From Ruminococcus sp. (lineage in GTDB: Bacteria > Bacillota > Clostridia > Oscillospirales > Acutalibacteraceae), in NCBI GenBank assembly GCA_022768065.1, contig JALELS010000017.1, forward strand, positions 107,263 to 171,262: 64,000 nt of DNA, written 5' to 3'. The translations under genes and the position numbers were made by a program. Positions 1 through 8,430 of the stretch are shown here, one piece after another (positions within the stretch are counted from its first letter, which is position 1; every line of letters begins with the position of its first letter). Below the pieces are notes generated by a model. That model was not told the origin of the DNA. It was given only the letters and a program-made list of their open reading frames with translations, and made no database searches.

Positions 1-1079
1 TCTTCGTCCTCGTTGTCATATTCGTCCTGAATATTACCGACGATAGCCTCAACTATATCCTCAAGGGTTACAAGGCCGGCAGTTCCGCCGTACTCGTCAA
101 CCACTATTGCCATCTGAATATGCTTAGCGGTCATTTCCGAAAATAATTCGCCGCAGCGCTTTGTTTCGGGAACGCAATATACCTCGCGCATTATGTCCTT
201 AGGCGTTTTTGTTTTCGGCAGATTGGACCCGACATATTTTAAAAGGTCTTTAATGTATATAATACCGACAACATTGTCGGGGTCTTCCTCATATACGGGG
301 ATTCTCGAATAGCCGTGCTCCATTGAGGTTTTGACTACGTCCTGGAGAGAATCCTCAACGTCAACGCACTCCATATCGGTGCGGTGAGTCATTATATCGG
401 CAACGTCAATATCATCAAATTCAAAGACGTTGTTTATCATTTCTTTTTGGCTGTCCTCAATTACGCCCTTTTCCTGACCGACGTCAACCATCATACGGAT
501 TTCCTCTTCTGTGACGGTTTCCTCATCAGCATTGGGGTCAAGACCGAACATACGGACTATAAGGTTTGTGGAAGCAGAAAGAAGCTTTACAAACGGCTTT
601 GTTATCTTACTGAAGCCGAGAAGTATCGGAGTGACTGCAAAGGAGATTTTTTCAGACTTCTGCATAGCGAACTTTTTGGGTGCAAGCTCGCCGAGAACGA
701 GTGAAAAATAAGACATAATAAGCGTTATGAGTATAGTCGAAATTACGCTTATCGCACCGACCGGAATTACCTTAACAACAGATGTTTTCGCAAGAGCGTC
801 GGTCAGCATTACCGCAAAGTTCTGAGCCGCGACAGCCGAAGTAAGGAAGCCGGCAAGGGTTACGCCTATCTGAATGGTCGAGAGGAAGTTGCTGGAGTTT
901 TTGGTAAGCTTTAATACCTGTTTTGCCTTTTTGTCGCCGTCCTCCGCCATTTTTTCCATCTTGGCGTCATTCAGCGAAATGATAGCTATCTCCGACATCG
1001 CAAAGAAAGCGTTGATCAAAATAAGAATAAATAGTAAAAAAAGTTTAAGAATAATACTCGCAGGTCCTGCGTCGTCCAT
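1..1079 (-). CDS. HlyC/CorC (CNNM/DUF21 + CBS) membrane protein, partial
   Basis: Integral membrane protein of the CNNM family (formerly called hemolysin C/CorC), linked in the family to magnesium or other cation export. The frame runs off the left edge of the window, so only the N-terminal about 359 residues are seen. A first hydrophobic helix at residues 8-30 is followed by SEIAIISLNDAK, further helices, then the conserved LGELAPK and KPF elements of the DUF21 domain, and a CBS pair (for example DIMTHR, GYSRIPVYEE, IVVDEYGG). The ATG at 1079 is preceded by GAAAGGAGT at a normal distance. The C-terminal transporter-associated domain is expected beyond position 1. The family is clear; the transported ion is not known from sequence. 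Confidence 0.9.
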   Translation of the reverse strand, partial: MDDAGPASIILKLFLLFILILINAFFAMSEIAIISLNDAKMEKMAEDGDKKAKQVLKLTKNSSNFLSTIQIGVTLAGFLTSAVAAQNFAVMLTDALAKTSVVKVIPVGAISVISTILITLIMSYFSLVLGELAPKKFAMQKSEKISFAVTPILLGFSKITKPFVKLLSASTNLIVRMFGLDPNADEETVTEEEIRMMVDVGQEKGVIEDSQKEMINNVFEFDDIDVADIMTHRTDMECVDVEDSLQDVVKTSMEHGYSRIPVYEEDPDNVVGIIYIKDLLKYVGSNLPKTKTPKDIMREVYCVPETKRCGELFSEMTAKHIQMAIVVDEYGGTAGLVTLEDIVEAIVGNIQDEYDNEDE

Positions 1080-1152
1080 AATGATTTGTGGACTCCTTTC
1101 AAAATAATATATTAGGAAAAATTATACTACAAACCCTCTGTTTCGTCAACCG

Positions 1153-1175
1153 TGAAAAGCTTCGGCGGCTTTTCA
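1153..1175. terminator. Small perfect hairpin just downstream of the PanE-like gene
   Basis: TGAAAAGC (1153-1160) and GCTTTTCA (1168-1175) form a perfect 8-bp stem with a 7-nt loop, starting one base after the stop codon of the minus-strand gene ending at 1176. No clear T-run follows on the minus strand, so it is only a possible terminator or 3' stabilising hairpin. Confidence 0.35.
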
Positions 1176-2114
1176 TTATTTAAGGCCGTCAAGCCGAAAT
1201 TTCTCGGATATTTTACGGTAAGCCGGAAGAGAGAGTCCGTACTTATCGGCAAGGCGCACAACCTCATATATAAGACCGTCTATTTCCGACTGCTTACCGG
1301 CAGCAATGTCGCGCTGCATAGAGGTAGAGGCGTCCGGCGACAGAGCGTCGAGAATATCGAGATTTATTTTTACAAGGCTCTTTTCGTATTTTATTCCCAT
1401 TGCAGCCGCAAGCGTTTCAATTTCGGAGATAAGCTCAGAAAAAAGTTCGCGCTCCGCTCCCGGTTTTTGCATCTCGGCGGCATTTGCTCCGAAATACAGA
1501 CCGCATCCCGCCATAGGCGAAACATATGAAAATTTTTGGAGAGTGTCCTTTTCGACATTATCGGAAAAAACCGGCGTTATGTTTGCCAGTTTTAAGTCGC
1601 TTTCGATTTTTATAAGCCGCGAATCATCCTTTTTGTGCGAAGGCAGCCCGTAAACTATACGAAAAATCGAACCGTACATATGTATTTTCCCCGGAGAGAC
1701 AAGACTCGAGGAAACATATATACACCCGTCCGTCACCGTAAGAGAGGGAAGCTCTTTTTGCATATGTCTGCCCGTGCCGTAAATATTGAGTATCGGTATT
1801 ACCACGGTTTCGGGCTTGGATACGCTTTTTATAAACGGTATTGTGTCTGTAATGCTATACCCCTTTACGCACACAAAAATAACATCGGGAGAAAGAGTTG
1901 CGTCGGACTTCACAGCATTCTCAAACCCATTCATATCAAAGGCTTTTACGGCATTTGTGTATTCGCTGCCGTCAAGGCTCAGGGTAATGCCGTTTTCCCT
2001 GAGAGCCGCCAGATTATCGCCTCTCGCAATAAGAGTTGTATCTATTCCGGCTTTTGTAAAATATGCGGCTATTGCGCCGCCCGTTCCGCCGACTCCTATA
2101 ACAAGATATTTCAC
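1176..2114 (-). CDS. Ketopantoate reductase family protein (ApbA/PanE-like)
   Basis: About 312 residues with an N-terminal Rossmann nucleotide-binding motif (MKYLVIGVGGTGGAIAAYF) and the helical C-terminal half of the ApbA/PanE family, whose best known member reduces 2-dehydropantoate with NADPH in coenzyme A synthesis. The dinucleotide loop reads GVGGTGG rather than the common GxGxxG with alanine, as in many paralogues of unknown substrate. The start is GTG, with AAAGGAT about 11 nt upstream. It follows the fucosidase by 47 nt on the same strand and is probably cotranscribed. The biosynthetic role in pantothenate is not supported by its neighbours, so I leave the symbol empty. Confidence 0.8.
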   Translation of the reverse strand: MKYLVIGVGGTGGAIAAYFTKAGIDTTLIARGDNLAALRENGITLSLDGSEYTNAVKAFDMNGFENAVKSDATLSPDVIFVCVKGYSITDTIPFIKSVSKPETVVIPILNIYGTGRHMQKELPSLTVTDGCIYVSSSLVSPGKIHMYGSIFRIVYGLPSHKKDDSRLIKIESDLKLANITPVFSDNVEKDTLQKFSYVSPMAGCGLYFGANAAEMQKPGAERELFSELISEIETLAAAMGIKYEKSLVKINLDILDALSPDASTSMQRDIAAGKQSEIDGLIYEVVRLADKYGLSLPAYRKISEKFRLDGLK

Positions 2115-2161
2115 TGTTTTCAGATCCTTTCAAAAATACAGCGATTAAAAATACTGTACAT

Positions 2162-4459
2162 TTAACCGACTGTTTCCACCGTTTTGATTTCACCGCCCGT
2201 TTTAACGCGTGCTGTCTTTTTTCCGCAGGACGAATGCACCGAAAGGCTCTTTACCTCGCCGTTTTCCCACGTGAAATCAAGAGAATACCCTCCGCGGGCA
2301 CAAATTCCCTTAACGCTGCCGTTTTTCCACTCCTTGGGGAGCGCCGGCAAAAGCTCTATAACGTCGTCGGAGCTGTAACACAGCATTTCGCAAACGCCGC
2401 TTGTGTAACCGCAGTTTCCGTCCATCTGATACGGCGGATGGAAATCCCAAAGGTTCGGCGCAATGTTTTTGTTTATAAGTTCACGCAGCATTGAGTATGC
2501 CCTTTCGCCGTCCTTTGCCCTTGCCCAAAGGTTTACCTTGTTTGCCTTGCCCCAGCCCGAGCCGTTTGCACCGCTCTTTTGACCGAAGCCTCTGTCAAGC
2601 AGAGAAACTTTACAAGCCTCGATAAGTTCGGGCGTTTTATCGGTTATCGCGTTTCCGGGATACAAGCCGAGAAGATGAGACGCGTGTCTGTGGCGGTTTT
2701 GGCAGGAATGAAGCTTATATTTAAGCTTTCTGAATCTTAAAGACTTATACCATTCGTCCTCCTCATACCATTCCTTTATCTGACCCCAGCGCCCTTTTGT
2801 AATGGGATTCAGCTTTACTCGCACTTTTTCAAGCTCTGCAGCAAAGTCGTCGTCTCCGAGCACCTTTGCCGCCTTTTCGGTATCTGTAAACAACTGCCAG
2901 ATAAGCGTTTGCTCATATGTATTGCCTATGCTTATGGGTCCGTGCTCCGGAGAGAATGACGGAGACGAAACATATCTGTCCTGCTCTTTATTGTATACGA
3001 GATTTTGGAGCCAAAAAACGGCGTTTTCTTTCATCATGGGGTATATGTCGGAGCGAAGATAGTCCGTATCCTCGGTAAACGCATAATAATCAAAGCAATT
3101 CTGCATCATCCACGAGGACGCCGCAGGCGACCAGCCCCAATAGAAGTCCCACCCGGGACACGTCCATCCGAACGGCGTATTTTGCGTATGGCAAACCCAA
3201 CCGTTCTCGGGATTTTTTTCATCCGAAACTATATTGTGGTAGCACCGTGCGGTAACTCTGCCCGGCTCACGAAGCGACTCCATATAGCGTATCATCGGCT
3301 TTGCGGTGCCGAAAAGTCCCGTAACATAGGCGTGCCAATAACACATTTGAAGATTTACATTCAGGTGATAATCACAGCTCCACGCAGGCGAATTGGAATT
3401 ATTCCATACGCCCTGAAGATTGGCGGGCAGTTCATCGTTTTCGGCGGAGCTTGAAATAAGCAGATATCTGCCGTATTGACACAAAAGTTCTTCTAAGTAC
3501 CGCCCGTCCTTTGAATCGGGGTTTTCACGGTATGAAGAAAGGAGTTTATCCGTATATTCGGCACTTGTGAAATTTGTAATCTCAAACGAGAAACGGTCAA
3601 ACAGCGATTTATATTCGGCAATCGCATCTTTTTTAACCTCATCATAGCCCTTTTTCAAAAATTCTTCTATTGCCGAATTGACCTTGCCCTCGGGTAATTC
3701 GCCTCTGTAATTCGGATATTCGTTTTTATAATTTGTTCCGGCAGAGAGGGCAAAAACGAGATATGAAGCGTCTTTAATGCCGAGCTTACCGTCGCCTTTT
3801 ACCGTTTCGCCGTCCGTTGTCACGCAAAGGCGCGCATAGTATGCGAGGTCGTTATCCGAAAGTTTGCCGTACAAAATCAGAGAATTATCCTGCACCTTAA
3901 TATTATCGGTATCATGGGCAGGCAAAAATGAAATTTCGGTATTCAGCGCGCCATTTTTGTCGGCGGTGATTTTCTCCGCTATAATCGACGGGTTGTGCGA
4001 CGCGAAACACTCGCGCGTAAATAAAACTCCGCCGCTCTTATATTTTACTGTACAAACGGAATTTGTTATGTCAAGCTGCCTTTCGTAATCAGAAAAATCG
4101 CTGTGAGGGAATCTGAGTACTATCTCGCCGAAATTCTGATATGCTCCGTAGCCGTCCTTTATGCCTACAAGCTTATCCTTAAATTTAAGAACAGCCTTTT
4201 TGTCGCCGCGGCACAGCGCGTCTCGTATTTTTTCGAGATATTCAAAGCTGTTTTCGACGTTTCCGCCCATATAGTCTTTTCTGCTCTTTGACGGTCCGCC
4301 CGTCCAAAGAGTTTTTTCGTTAAACTGCAGATGCTCTTCCCCTACTTTGCCGAAAACGCACATACCGAGCATACCGTTGCCTATTGGCAAAACCTCATTT
4401 TGCCATCCGTTTTCGGAATATTCCGCAGGCGAATTATATTTGAGAACGTAATTTTTCAA
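2162..4459 (-). CDS. Glycoside hydrolase family 95 protein (alpha-L-fucosidase type)
   Basis: 765 residues spanning a full GH95 architecture: the N-terminal beta-sandwich (NGWQNEVLPIGNGMLGMCVFG, EKTLWTGGPS), a helical linker, and an (alpha/alpha)6 barrel. The pair of asparagines of the family active site is visible in DYHLNVNLQMCYW, the acid-glutamate region in SPSFSPEHGPIS, and the conserved HASHLLGLYPG and MDGNCGYTSGVCEML blocks are present. GH95 enzymes release alpha-1,2-fucose (some act on alpha-galactose) from host glycans or plant xyloglucan by inversion. No signal peptide is seen, so it probably works in the cytoplasm on imported oligosaccharide. The start is TTG with AAGGAG 8 nt upstream; no in-frame ATG fits better. 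No transporter is adjacent. Confidence 0.92.
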   Translation of the reverse strand: MKNYVLKYNSPAEYSENGWQNEVLPIGNGMLGMCVFGKVGEEHLQFNEKTLWTGGPSKSRKDYMGGNVENSFEYLEKIRDALCRGDKKAVLKFKDKLVGIKDGYGAYQNFGEIVLRFPHSDFSDYERQLDITNSVCTVKYKSGGVLFTRECFASHNPSIIAEKITADKNGALNTEISFLPAHDTDNIKVQDNSLILYGKLSDNDLAYYARLCVTTDGETVKGDGKLGIKDASYLVFALSAGTNYKNEYPNYRGELPEGKVNSAIEEFLKKGYDEVKKDAIAEYKSLFDRFSFEITNFTSAEYTDKLLSSYRENPDSKDGRYLEELLCQYGRYLLISSSAENDELPANLQGVWNNSNSPAWSCDYHLNVNLQMCYWHAYVTGLFGTAKPMIRYMESLREPGRVTARCYHNIVSDEKNPENGWVCHTQNTPFGWTCPGWDFYWGWSPAASSWMMQNCFDYYAFTEDTDYLRSDIYPMMKENAVFWLQNLVYNKEQDRYVSSPSFSPEHGPISIGNTYEQTLIWQLFTDTEKAAKVLGDDDFAAELEKVRVKLNPITKGRWGQIKEWYEEDEWYKSLRFRKLKYKLHSCQNRHRHASHLLGLYPGNAITDKTPELIEACKVSLLDRGFGQKSGANGSGWGKANKVNLWARAKDGERAYSMLRELINKNIAPNLWDFHPPYQMDGNCGYTSGVCEMLCYSSDDVIELLPALPKEWKNGSVKGICARGGYSLDFTWENGEVKSLSVHSSCGKKTARVKTGGEIKTVETVG

Positions 4460-4491
4460 TGCAAACGCTCCTTACCGTTTTATTTATAAAA

Positions 4492-4520
4492 ACAATAGCA
4501 AACGGAAGCGAAAAAGTCAA
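4492..4520 (-). promoter_or_regulatory. Predicted sigma-A promoter for the GH95 gene
   Basis: On the minus strand TTGACT (4515-4520) and TATTGT (4492-4497) are separated by 17 nt and lie about 35 nt before the TTG start and its AAGGAG site. Confidence 0.55.
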
Positions 4521-4558
4521 TATTTGAGCCCTTCTGCGGAAAATCTTTTTGTTTTTTC

Positions 4559-4587
4559 TTGACGAACAGCTGCTTTTATTATACAAT
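4559..4587 (+). promoter_or_regulatory. Predicted sigma-A promoter for queT
   Basis: TTGACG (4559-4564), 17-nt spacer, TACAAT (4582-4587). Transcription would begin near 4594, exactly where the structured leader begins. Confidence 0.65.
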
Positions 4588-4593
4588 TTCAAT

Positions 4594-4671
4594 GCTTTGA
4601 AAATCTCATAATCAAAGCTGTCAGTTCGAGATCCGCCTGACAGGGCAAACGCCCGAATCAAAACTAAGGAG
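4594..4671 (+). promoter_or_regulatory. Candidate preQ1 riboswitch in the queT leader
   Basis: Three consecutive stems lie between the predicted transcription start and the ribosome site: GCTTTGA/TCAAAGC (4594-4600 with 4612-4618), CTGTCAG/CTGACAG (4618-4624 with 4637-4643, 12-nt loop), and GGGC/GCCC (4643-4646 with 4651-4654, AAAC loop), followed by an A-rich tail ending in AAGGAG. The order optional stem, 7-bp stem with large loop, short stem, A-rich tail carrying the Shine-Dalgarno is what I recall for class II preQ1 riboswitches, and class III is reported upstream of queT in Ruminococcaceae. Loop TTCG could pair with CGAA at 4654-4657. The class is not resolved; the call rests on arrangement plus the downstream gene. 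Confidence 0.5.
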
Positions 4672-4679
4672 TTTTAAAA

Positions 4680-5195
4680 ATGAATAAGAAAAAAGACGTA
4701 AACTTTCTCGTCTGCGGTGCGGTAATTGCCGCACTCTACGCCGCGCTGACCTATGCCGCGTCCGCCGTCAATCTTGCTTACGGAGCGGTACAGTTCAGAT
4801 TTTCCGAGGCTCTGACGGTTCTTGCGGCATACACGCCTGCCGCCATACCCGGCCTTACAATCGGCTGCATTTTGGCAAACCTCGGAAGTCCGTACGGTAT
4901 TGCGGACATAATCTGCGGATCGGCAGCAACGCTTTTGGCCGCCGTTTTTACGTATCTTACGAGAAATGTCAGAGTTAAGGGTTTGCCGCTTCTCGCGCCG
5001 GTTTTTTCGGTAGTTTTCAATGCCGTTACGGTTGGAGCTGAAATAACCGTATTTTTGCCTGAGGGTTTCACTTTTAAGGGCTTTCTCATTCAGGCAGCAT
5101 TTGTGGGGCTGGGCGAACTTGTGGTATGCTACGCCGCCGGAATGCCGCTTTGCGCCGCAATAAACAAAACGGGACTTCGCAAATACCTTAAATAA
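4680..5195 (+). CDS. queT: QueT family queuosine-precursor transporter (ECF S-component)
   Basis: 171-residue integral membrane protein with five to six hydrophobic segments and the family signature around residues 31-70 (NLAYGAVQFRFSEALTVLAA, then LTIGCILANLGSPYG). QueT proteins (COG4708) are substrate-binding S-components of energy-coupling factor transporters and import queuosine precursors such as preQ1; the shared ECF ATPases and T-component would be encoded elsewhere. The ATG follows AAGGAG at 8 nt. Upstream is a structured leader that may be a preQ1 riboswitch, and downstream a strong terminator, so it looks like a single-gene unit. Confidence 0.9.
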   Translation: MNKKKDVNFLVCGAVIAALYAALTYAASAVNLAYGAVQFRFSEALTVLAAYTPAAIPGLTIGCILANLGSPYGIADIICGSAATLLAAVFTYLTRNVRVKGLPLLAPVFSVVFNAVTVGAEITVFLPEGFTFKGFLIQAAFVGLGELVVCYAAGMPLCAAINKTGLRKYLK

Positions 5196-5205
5196 CTCTT
5201 ATATA

Positions 5206-5235
5206 TTGAAACAAGCCATCGGTTTGTGATAAAAT
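5206..5235 (+). promoter_or_regulatory. Predicted promoter for the two-component operon
   Basis: TTGAAA (5206-5211), 18-nt spacer, TAAAAT (5230-5235). The -10 element overlaps the left arm of the queT terminator hairpin. Confidence 0.45.
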
Positions 5236-5277
5236 AATCTCAGTAACGGCACCTGCTGTTTTTGAGATTATTTTTTT
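5231..5277 (+). terminator. Intrinsic terminator of queT
   Basis: AAAATAATCTCA (5231-5242) pairs with TGAGATTATTTT (5263-5274) and runs into seven T residues (5271-5277). The loop is about 20 nt. Confidence 0.75.
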
Positions 5278-5316
5278 GTGCCGATATGCCGGCAAAAAAC
5301 GGGAGACGATGTCATA

Positions 5317-5988
5317 ATGGCAAAAATAATAGTGGCAGACGATGAAATGCTCATAAGGCGGCTCGTATGTGATTTCCTGATTAAAGAGGGTCACACGCCG
5401 CTTGAAGCCGCGGACGGCAAAAGAGCTGTGGACCTTTTCAGGCAAAACCCCGATACCGCCCTCATAATAATGGATATTATGATGCCCGAGCTCGACGGCT
5501 GGGAGGCGACAAGGGAAATAAGAAAGCACTCCGCCGTGCCCATTATGCTGCTATCGGCAAGAAGCCAGGATTTTGACCAATTAACCGGATTTGAAAGCGG
5601 CGCCGACGATTACGTTACAAAGCCTTTTTCTCCGGCTGTGCTTATGAAGCGTGTGGAGGCTCTTTTGCGCCGCACAGGAAACGGATATGTCCCGGCTGCG
5701 GACGAGCTTTGGGGGCTGTCGGTCAACAAAGACGCACACGAGGTCAAGGTTTACGGCGAAGCCGTTTCGCTGACGCTTAAAGAATACAGCATTCTCATAA
5801 AGCTGCTCGGCTTTGTGGGCAGAGTTTACTCGCGCGAACAGCTGCTGGACGACGTCTGGGGATTTGACTACGACGGCGACATAAGAACCGTTGATTCGCA
5901 CGTTGCAAGACTTCGCACAAAGCTCGGCGACTGGGGAACAAAACATTTACATACCGTATACGGCGTAGGCTATAAGATAGAGGAATGA
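5317..5988 (+). CDS. OmpR-family response regulator
   Basis: 223 residues. The receiver domain (residues 1-115) shows the acidic pair at D8/D9, the phosphoacceptor D53 in MDIMMPELDG, and K102 in VTKPF. The C-terminal winged-helix domain ends in SHVARLRTKLG and VYGVGYKIEE, typical of OmpR/PhoB regulators. I place the start at the ATG at 5317, which follows GGGAG by 11 nt and gives the family N-terminus MAKIIVADDE; the frame is open further upstream but without a ribosome site. It overlaps or abuts the sensor kinase gene and so forms a two-component pair. The signal is unknown. Confidence 0.93.
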   Translation: MAKIIVADDEMLIRRLVCDFLIKEGHTPLEAADGKRAVDLFRQNPDTALIIMDIMMPELDGWEATREIRKHSAVPIMLLSARSQDFDQLTGFESGADDYVTKPFSPAVLMKRVEALLRRTGNGYVPAADELWGLSVNKDAHEVKVYGEAVSLTLKEYSILIKLLGFVGRVYSREQLLDDVWGFDYDGDIRTVDSHVARLRTKLGDWGTKHLHTVYGVGYKIEE

Positions 5989-5990
5989 AT

Positions 5991-7451
5991 ATGGGCAAAA
6001 GGACTGAGAGCAAACGCTTTATAAGTATAAGGCTGCGGCTGTTTTTGCAGGTCGGCGCCATAGTGCTGCTTGCCGTGACGCTGATACTCGCGCTCAACAA
6101 ATGGTATCTATCGTCGATATACATACTCAATCAAAAGCGCACCATGCAGTCTCTTGCGGAGGAAATTGACACTTATGACGTTTCCGCCGCCGATTACAGC
6201 TCTAAAATCGCATTGCTCGAAAAAGACAACGGCGTTACCATAGACGTATATATGTCTGACGGCACTCCCCTTTACTACGGTGCCGTGCCTACCGGTATAA
6301 CCGGAGGTAAAATAGTGATAAGGGACCGGCACGACAATCCCGACGGCTCTTTCTTTGAAATTCAGGAAAACGCTATGAGCGACACGCAATTCATAGTCTA
6401 CGGAAAAAGTCTTAAATTCGGCGGAGACCTTGAGATGTACAGCAAAAAAACGACGATAGACTCATATGCCGATACAGCCATAAACGTAATGCTTATAACC
6501 AGCATACTCGCTCTTTGCGCCACGCTTGTTGCAATATATTTTTACTCAAAGAAATTTACAAAGCCGCTTATTGAAATGAGCAGCGTCACCGGCGGCATGG
6601 CAGATATGGACTTCTCAAAGAAATGCGAATACGGCGGAAACGATGAAATAGGCACTTTGGCAAGCAGTATAAACGAGCTGTCCGATTCGCTCAACAGCAC
6701 GCTTGTCGATTTAAACGAGAAAAACCGCAGGTTGCAGGAGGATATAGAGAAAGAACAGCAGCTCGACAAAATCCGCAAGGATTTTATCTCTAATGTTTCG
6801 CACGAGTTGAAAACTCCGATTTCAATAATACAGGGCTATTCGGAGGGTGCCAAGCTGATGCTCGACAGCGGCGACACAAAAGGTGCTTCGGAATATTGTG
6901 AAATAATAACCGACGAAACTCACAAGATGAATATGCTCGTTTTACAGCTTCTCGAGCTTTCAATGTATGAATCAGGTAACGTCAAGCTCAGTATGGATAA
7001 GATAGACATTCGCGCAGCCGCTGAAGAATACGGCGAAGAAAACCGATTAAAATTTGAGAGCAAGGGAATCAAATTTATAAATGATATTCCGAGCGACTGC
7101 TTCGGACTCGGCGACAGCGTTAAAATACGAATGGTATTTAACAACTACATATCGAACGCCTGCTCACACGTTTCGGGCGACAACATTATAAGAGTCTATA
7201 AAGGGCAAAGCTTCGACGAAGGCAGTATACGTATTTGCGTATACAACAGCGGAAGCCATATAGACAGCGATGATATGGATAAAATATGGATAAGCTTTTA
7301 CCGCGCCGACAAGTCACATTCGCGCGCAGAGGGGCGTTTCGGACTCGGCCTTTCGATAGTCGGCGCAATACAAAAGCTGCACGGTGAAAAATACGGCGTC
7401 GAAAACACGGACGACGGAGTTGTATTTTGGTTTGATATAAAAAAAGCCTGA
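5991..7451 (+). CDS. Sensor histidine kinase (HAMP, HisKA, HATPase)
   Basis: 486 residues: transmembrane helix 1 at about 16-36, an extracytoplasmic sensor segment to about 160, helix 2 at 164-185, HAMP at 186-240, HisKA with the phosphoacceptor H271 in FISNVSHELKTP, and an ATP-binding domain with N-box NNYISNACSH and G-box GRFGLGLSIVG. An ATG at 5985 overlaps the regulator stop, but AGAGGA lies directly against it; the ATG at 5991 has 6-nt spacing and is preferred. It would phosphorylate the upstream response regulator. The sensor region has no motif I recognise, so the stimulus is open. Confidence 0.92.
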   Translation: MGKRTESKRFISIRLRLFLQVGAIVLLAVTLILALNKWYLSSIYILNQKRTMQSLAEEIDTYDVSAADYSSKIALLEKDNGVTIDVYMSDGTPLYYGAVPTGITGGKIVIRDRHDNPDGSFFEIQENAMSDTQFIVYGKSLKFGGDLEMYSKKTTIDSYADTAINVMLITSILALCATLVAIYFYSKKFTKPLIEMSSVTGGMADMDFSKKCEYGGNDEIGTLASSINELSDSLNSTLVDLNEKNRRLQEDIEKEQQLDKIRKDFISNVSHELKTPISIIQGYSEGAKLMLDSGDTKGASEYCEIITDETHKMNMLVLQLLELSMYESGNVKLSMDKIDIRAAAEEYGEENRLKFESKGIKFINDIPSDCFGLGDSVKIRMVFNNYISNACSHVSGDNIIRVYKGQSFDEGSIRICVYNSGSHIDSDDMDKIWISFYRADKSHSRAEGRFGLGLSIVGAIQKLHGEKYGVENTDDGVVFWFDIKKA

Positions 7452-7470
7452 GTTTGCGGAGGTGAATATT

Positions 7471-8172
7471 TTGCTTAAATTTGCGGATAGGCTTCTTTCC
7501 GTCTTTTTCCCAAAAAGGTGCAAATACTGCGGAGAATTGATAGTCCCGGAAAAAGACATCTGTGAAAATTGCGAAAGCTCCATGCCGCGTATTTTGCCTC
7601 CGTACTGCCCTTTTTGCGGTCACAGCAAAGAGGACTGCTCCTGCAAGCAGGCAAAAAGCGAATATTCCGCCGTCGCCGCTCCGTTTTACTATGAGGGCGC
7701 CGCCAAAGCCGCCATACACCGCCTGAAATTTGAGGGAAAAGATTTTGTCGCACGCACTCTCGCGCAGGATATGGCAAAAACCGTAAAAGAGCAATACGGC
7801 GAAAAGGAATTTGACATAATAACCTTTGTGCCGTTTTCAAAAGCCGAAAAACACGACAGGGAATTTAACCAGAGCGAGCTTTTGGCAAAATGGCTCGGCG
7901 AGGAGCTTTGTTTGCCGTGTCGGGAGATGCTCGTAAAGCTCTATGATGTTCCGCGCCAACATACGCTTCCGGGAAACAAACGGCGCGGCAATGTATTCGG
8001 CATATTCGCGACAGCGGAAGAATTTGCGGAGCTTGACGGCAAAACAATACTCCTTGCAGACGACATAAAGACCACCGGCTCCACGCTTTCGGAGTGTGCC
8101 AAAATGCTGAAGCTCGCCGGAGCAAAAGAGGTTTGCGCCGTAACCGCCGCCATAGCTAAAAAGATAGGATAA
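7471..8172 (+). CDS. ComF family phosphoribosyltransferase-like protein
   Basis: About 233 residues. An N-terminal zinc-binding region has paired cysteines (CKYCGE, CENC, CPFCGHSKEDCSC), followed by the family GAAKAAIHRLKFEGK block and a PRPP-binding loop TILLADDIKTTGSTL near the C-terminus. ComF is needed for DNA uptake during transformation in Bacillus and is related to GntX; a ComEC homologue lies about 22 kb away. The TTG at 7471 is 7 nt after GGAGGT, whereas the GTG at 7462 sits inside that ribosome site, so TTG is chosen. It follows the kinase by 19 nt and may be cotranscribed with the two-component genes. Confidence 0.85.
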   Translation: MLKFADRLLSVFFPKRCKYCGELIVPEKDICENCESSMPRILPPYCPFCGHSKEDCSCKQAKSEYSAVAAPFYYEGAAKAAIHRLKFEGKDFVARTLAQDMAKTVKEQYGEKEFDIITFVPFSKAEKHDREFNQSELLAKWLGEELCLPCREMLVKLYDVPRQHTLPGNKRRGNVFGIFATAEEFAELDGKTILLADDIKTTGSTLSECAKMLKLAGAKEVCAVTAAIAKKIG

Positions 8173-8395
8173 CGGTATTGCATTTTACATATGCGATTGC
8201 AACTGATAAGCTAAACGCAAATTTCAAAAACGGCAATAATTAAAACATTAGTCTGATACTCGCCCGAAGTTTCGCAGTTCATCGTTTTTAGATATATATT
8301 AACTACAATTGTGCTGATACGTAACACTTTTTTCTGCTTGCCGCCTCAAATTTGTCAAATACCGTTTTATTCGACAAAACTGCCCAAAAAATGAA
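8173..8395. other. Gene-free stretch after comF
   Basis: No open frame with a ribosome site, no hairpin with a T-run and no recognisable RNA was seen here. The tract is richer in A+T than the flanking genes by eye. Confidence 0.5.
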
Positions 8396-8424
8396 TTGAC
8401 AAGCAGGGTAATTTCGGTTAATAT
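8396..8424 (+). promoter_or_regulatory. Predicted promoter in a gene-free tract
   Basis: A perfect TTGACA (8396-8401), 17-nt spacer, and TAATAT (8419-8424) point into a region with no convincing coding gene and an intrinsic terminator about 185 nt downstream. Confidence 0.5.
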
Positions 8425-8430
8425 TGTTGT

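Noticed and set aside
4434..4661. Minus-strand frame of 75 codons upstream of the GH95 gene
   Set aside because: It covers the promoters of both divergent genes and the riboswitch candidate and has no ribosome site.
7186..7840. Minus-strand frames across the kinase end and comF
   Set aside because: Antisense to two genes with clear motifs; sequence is arginine- and cysteine-rich without family features.
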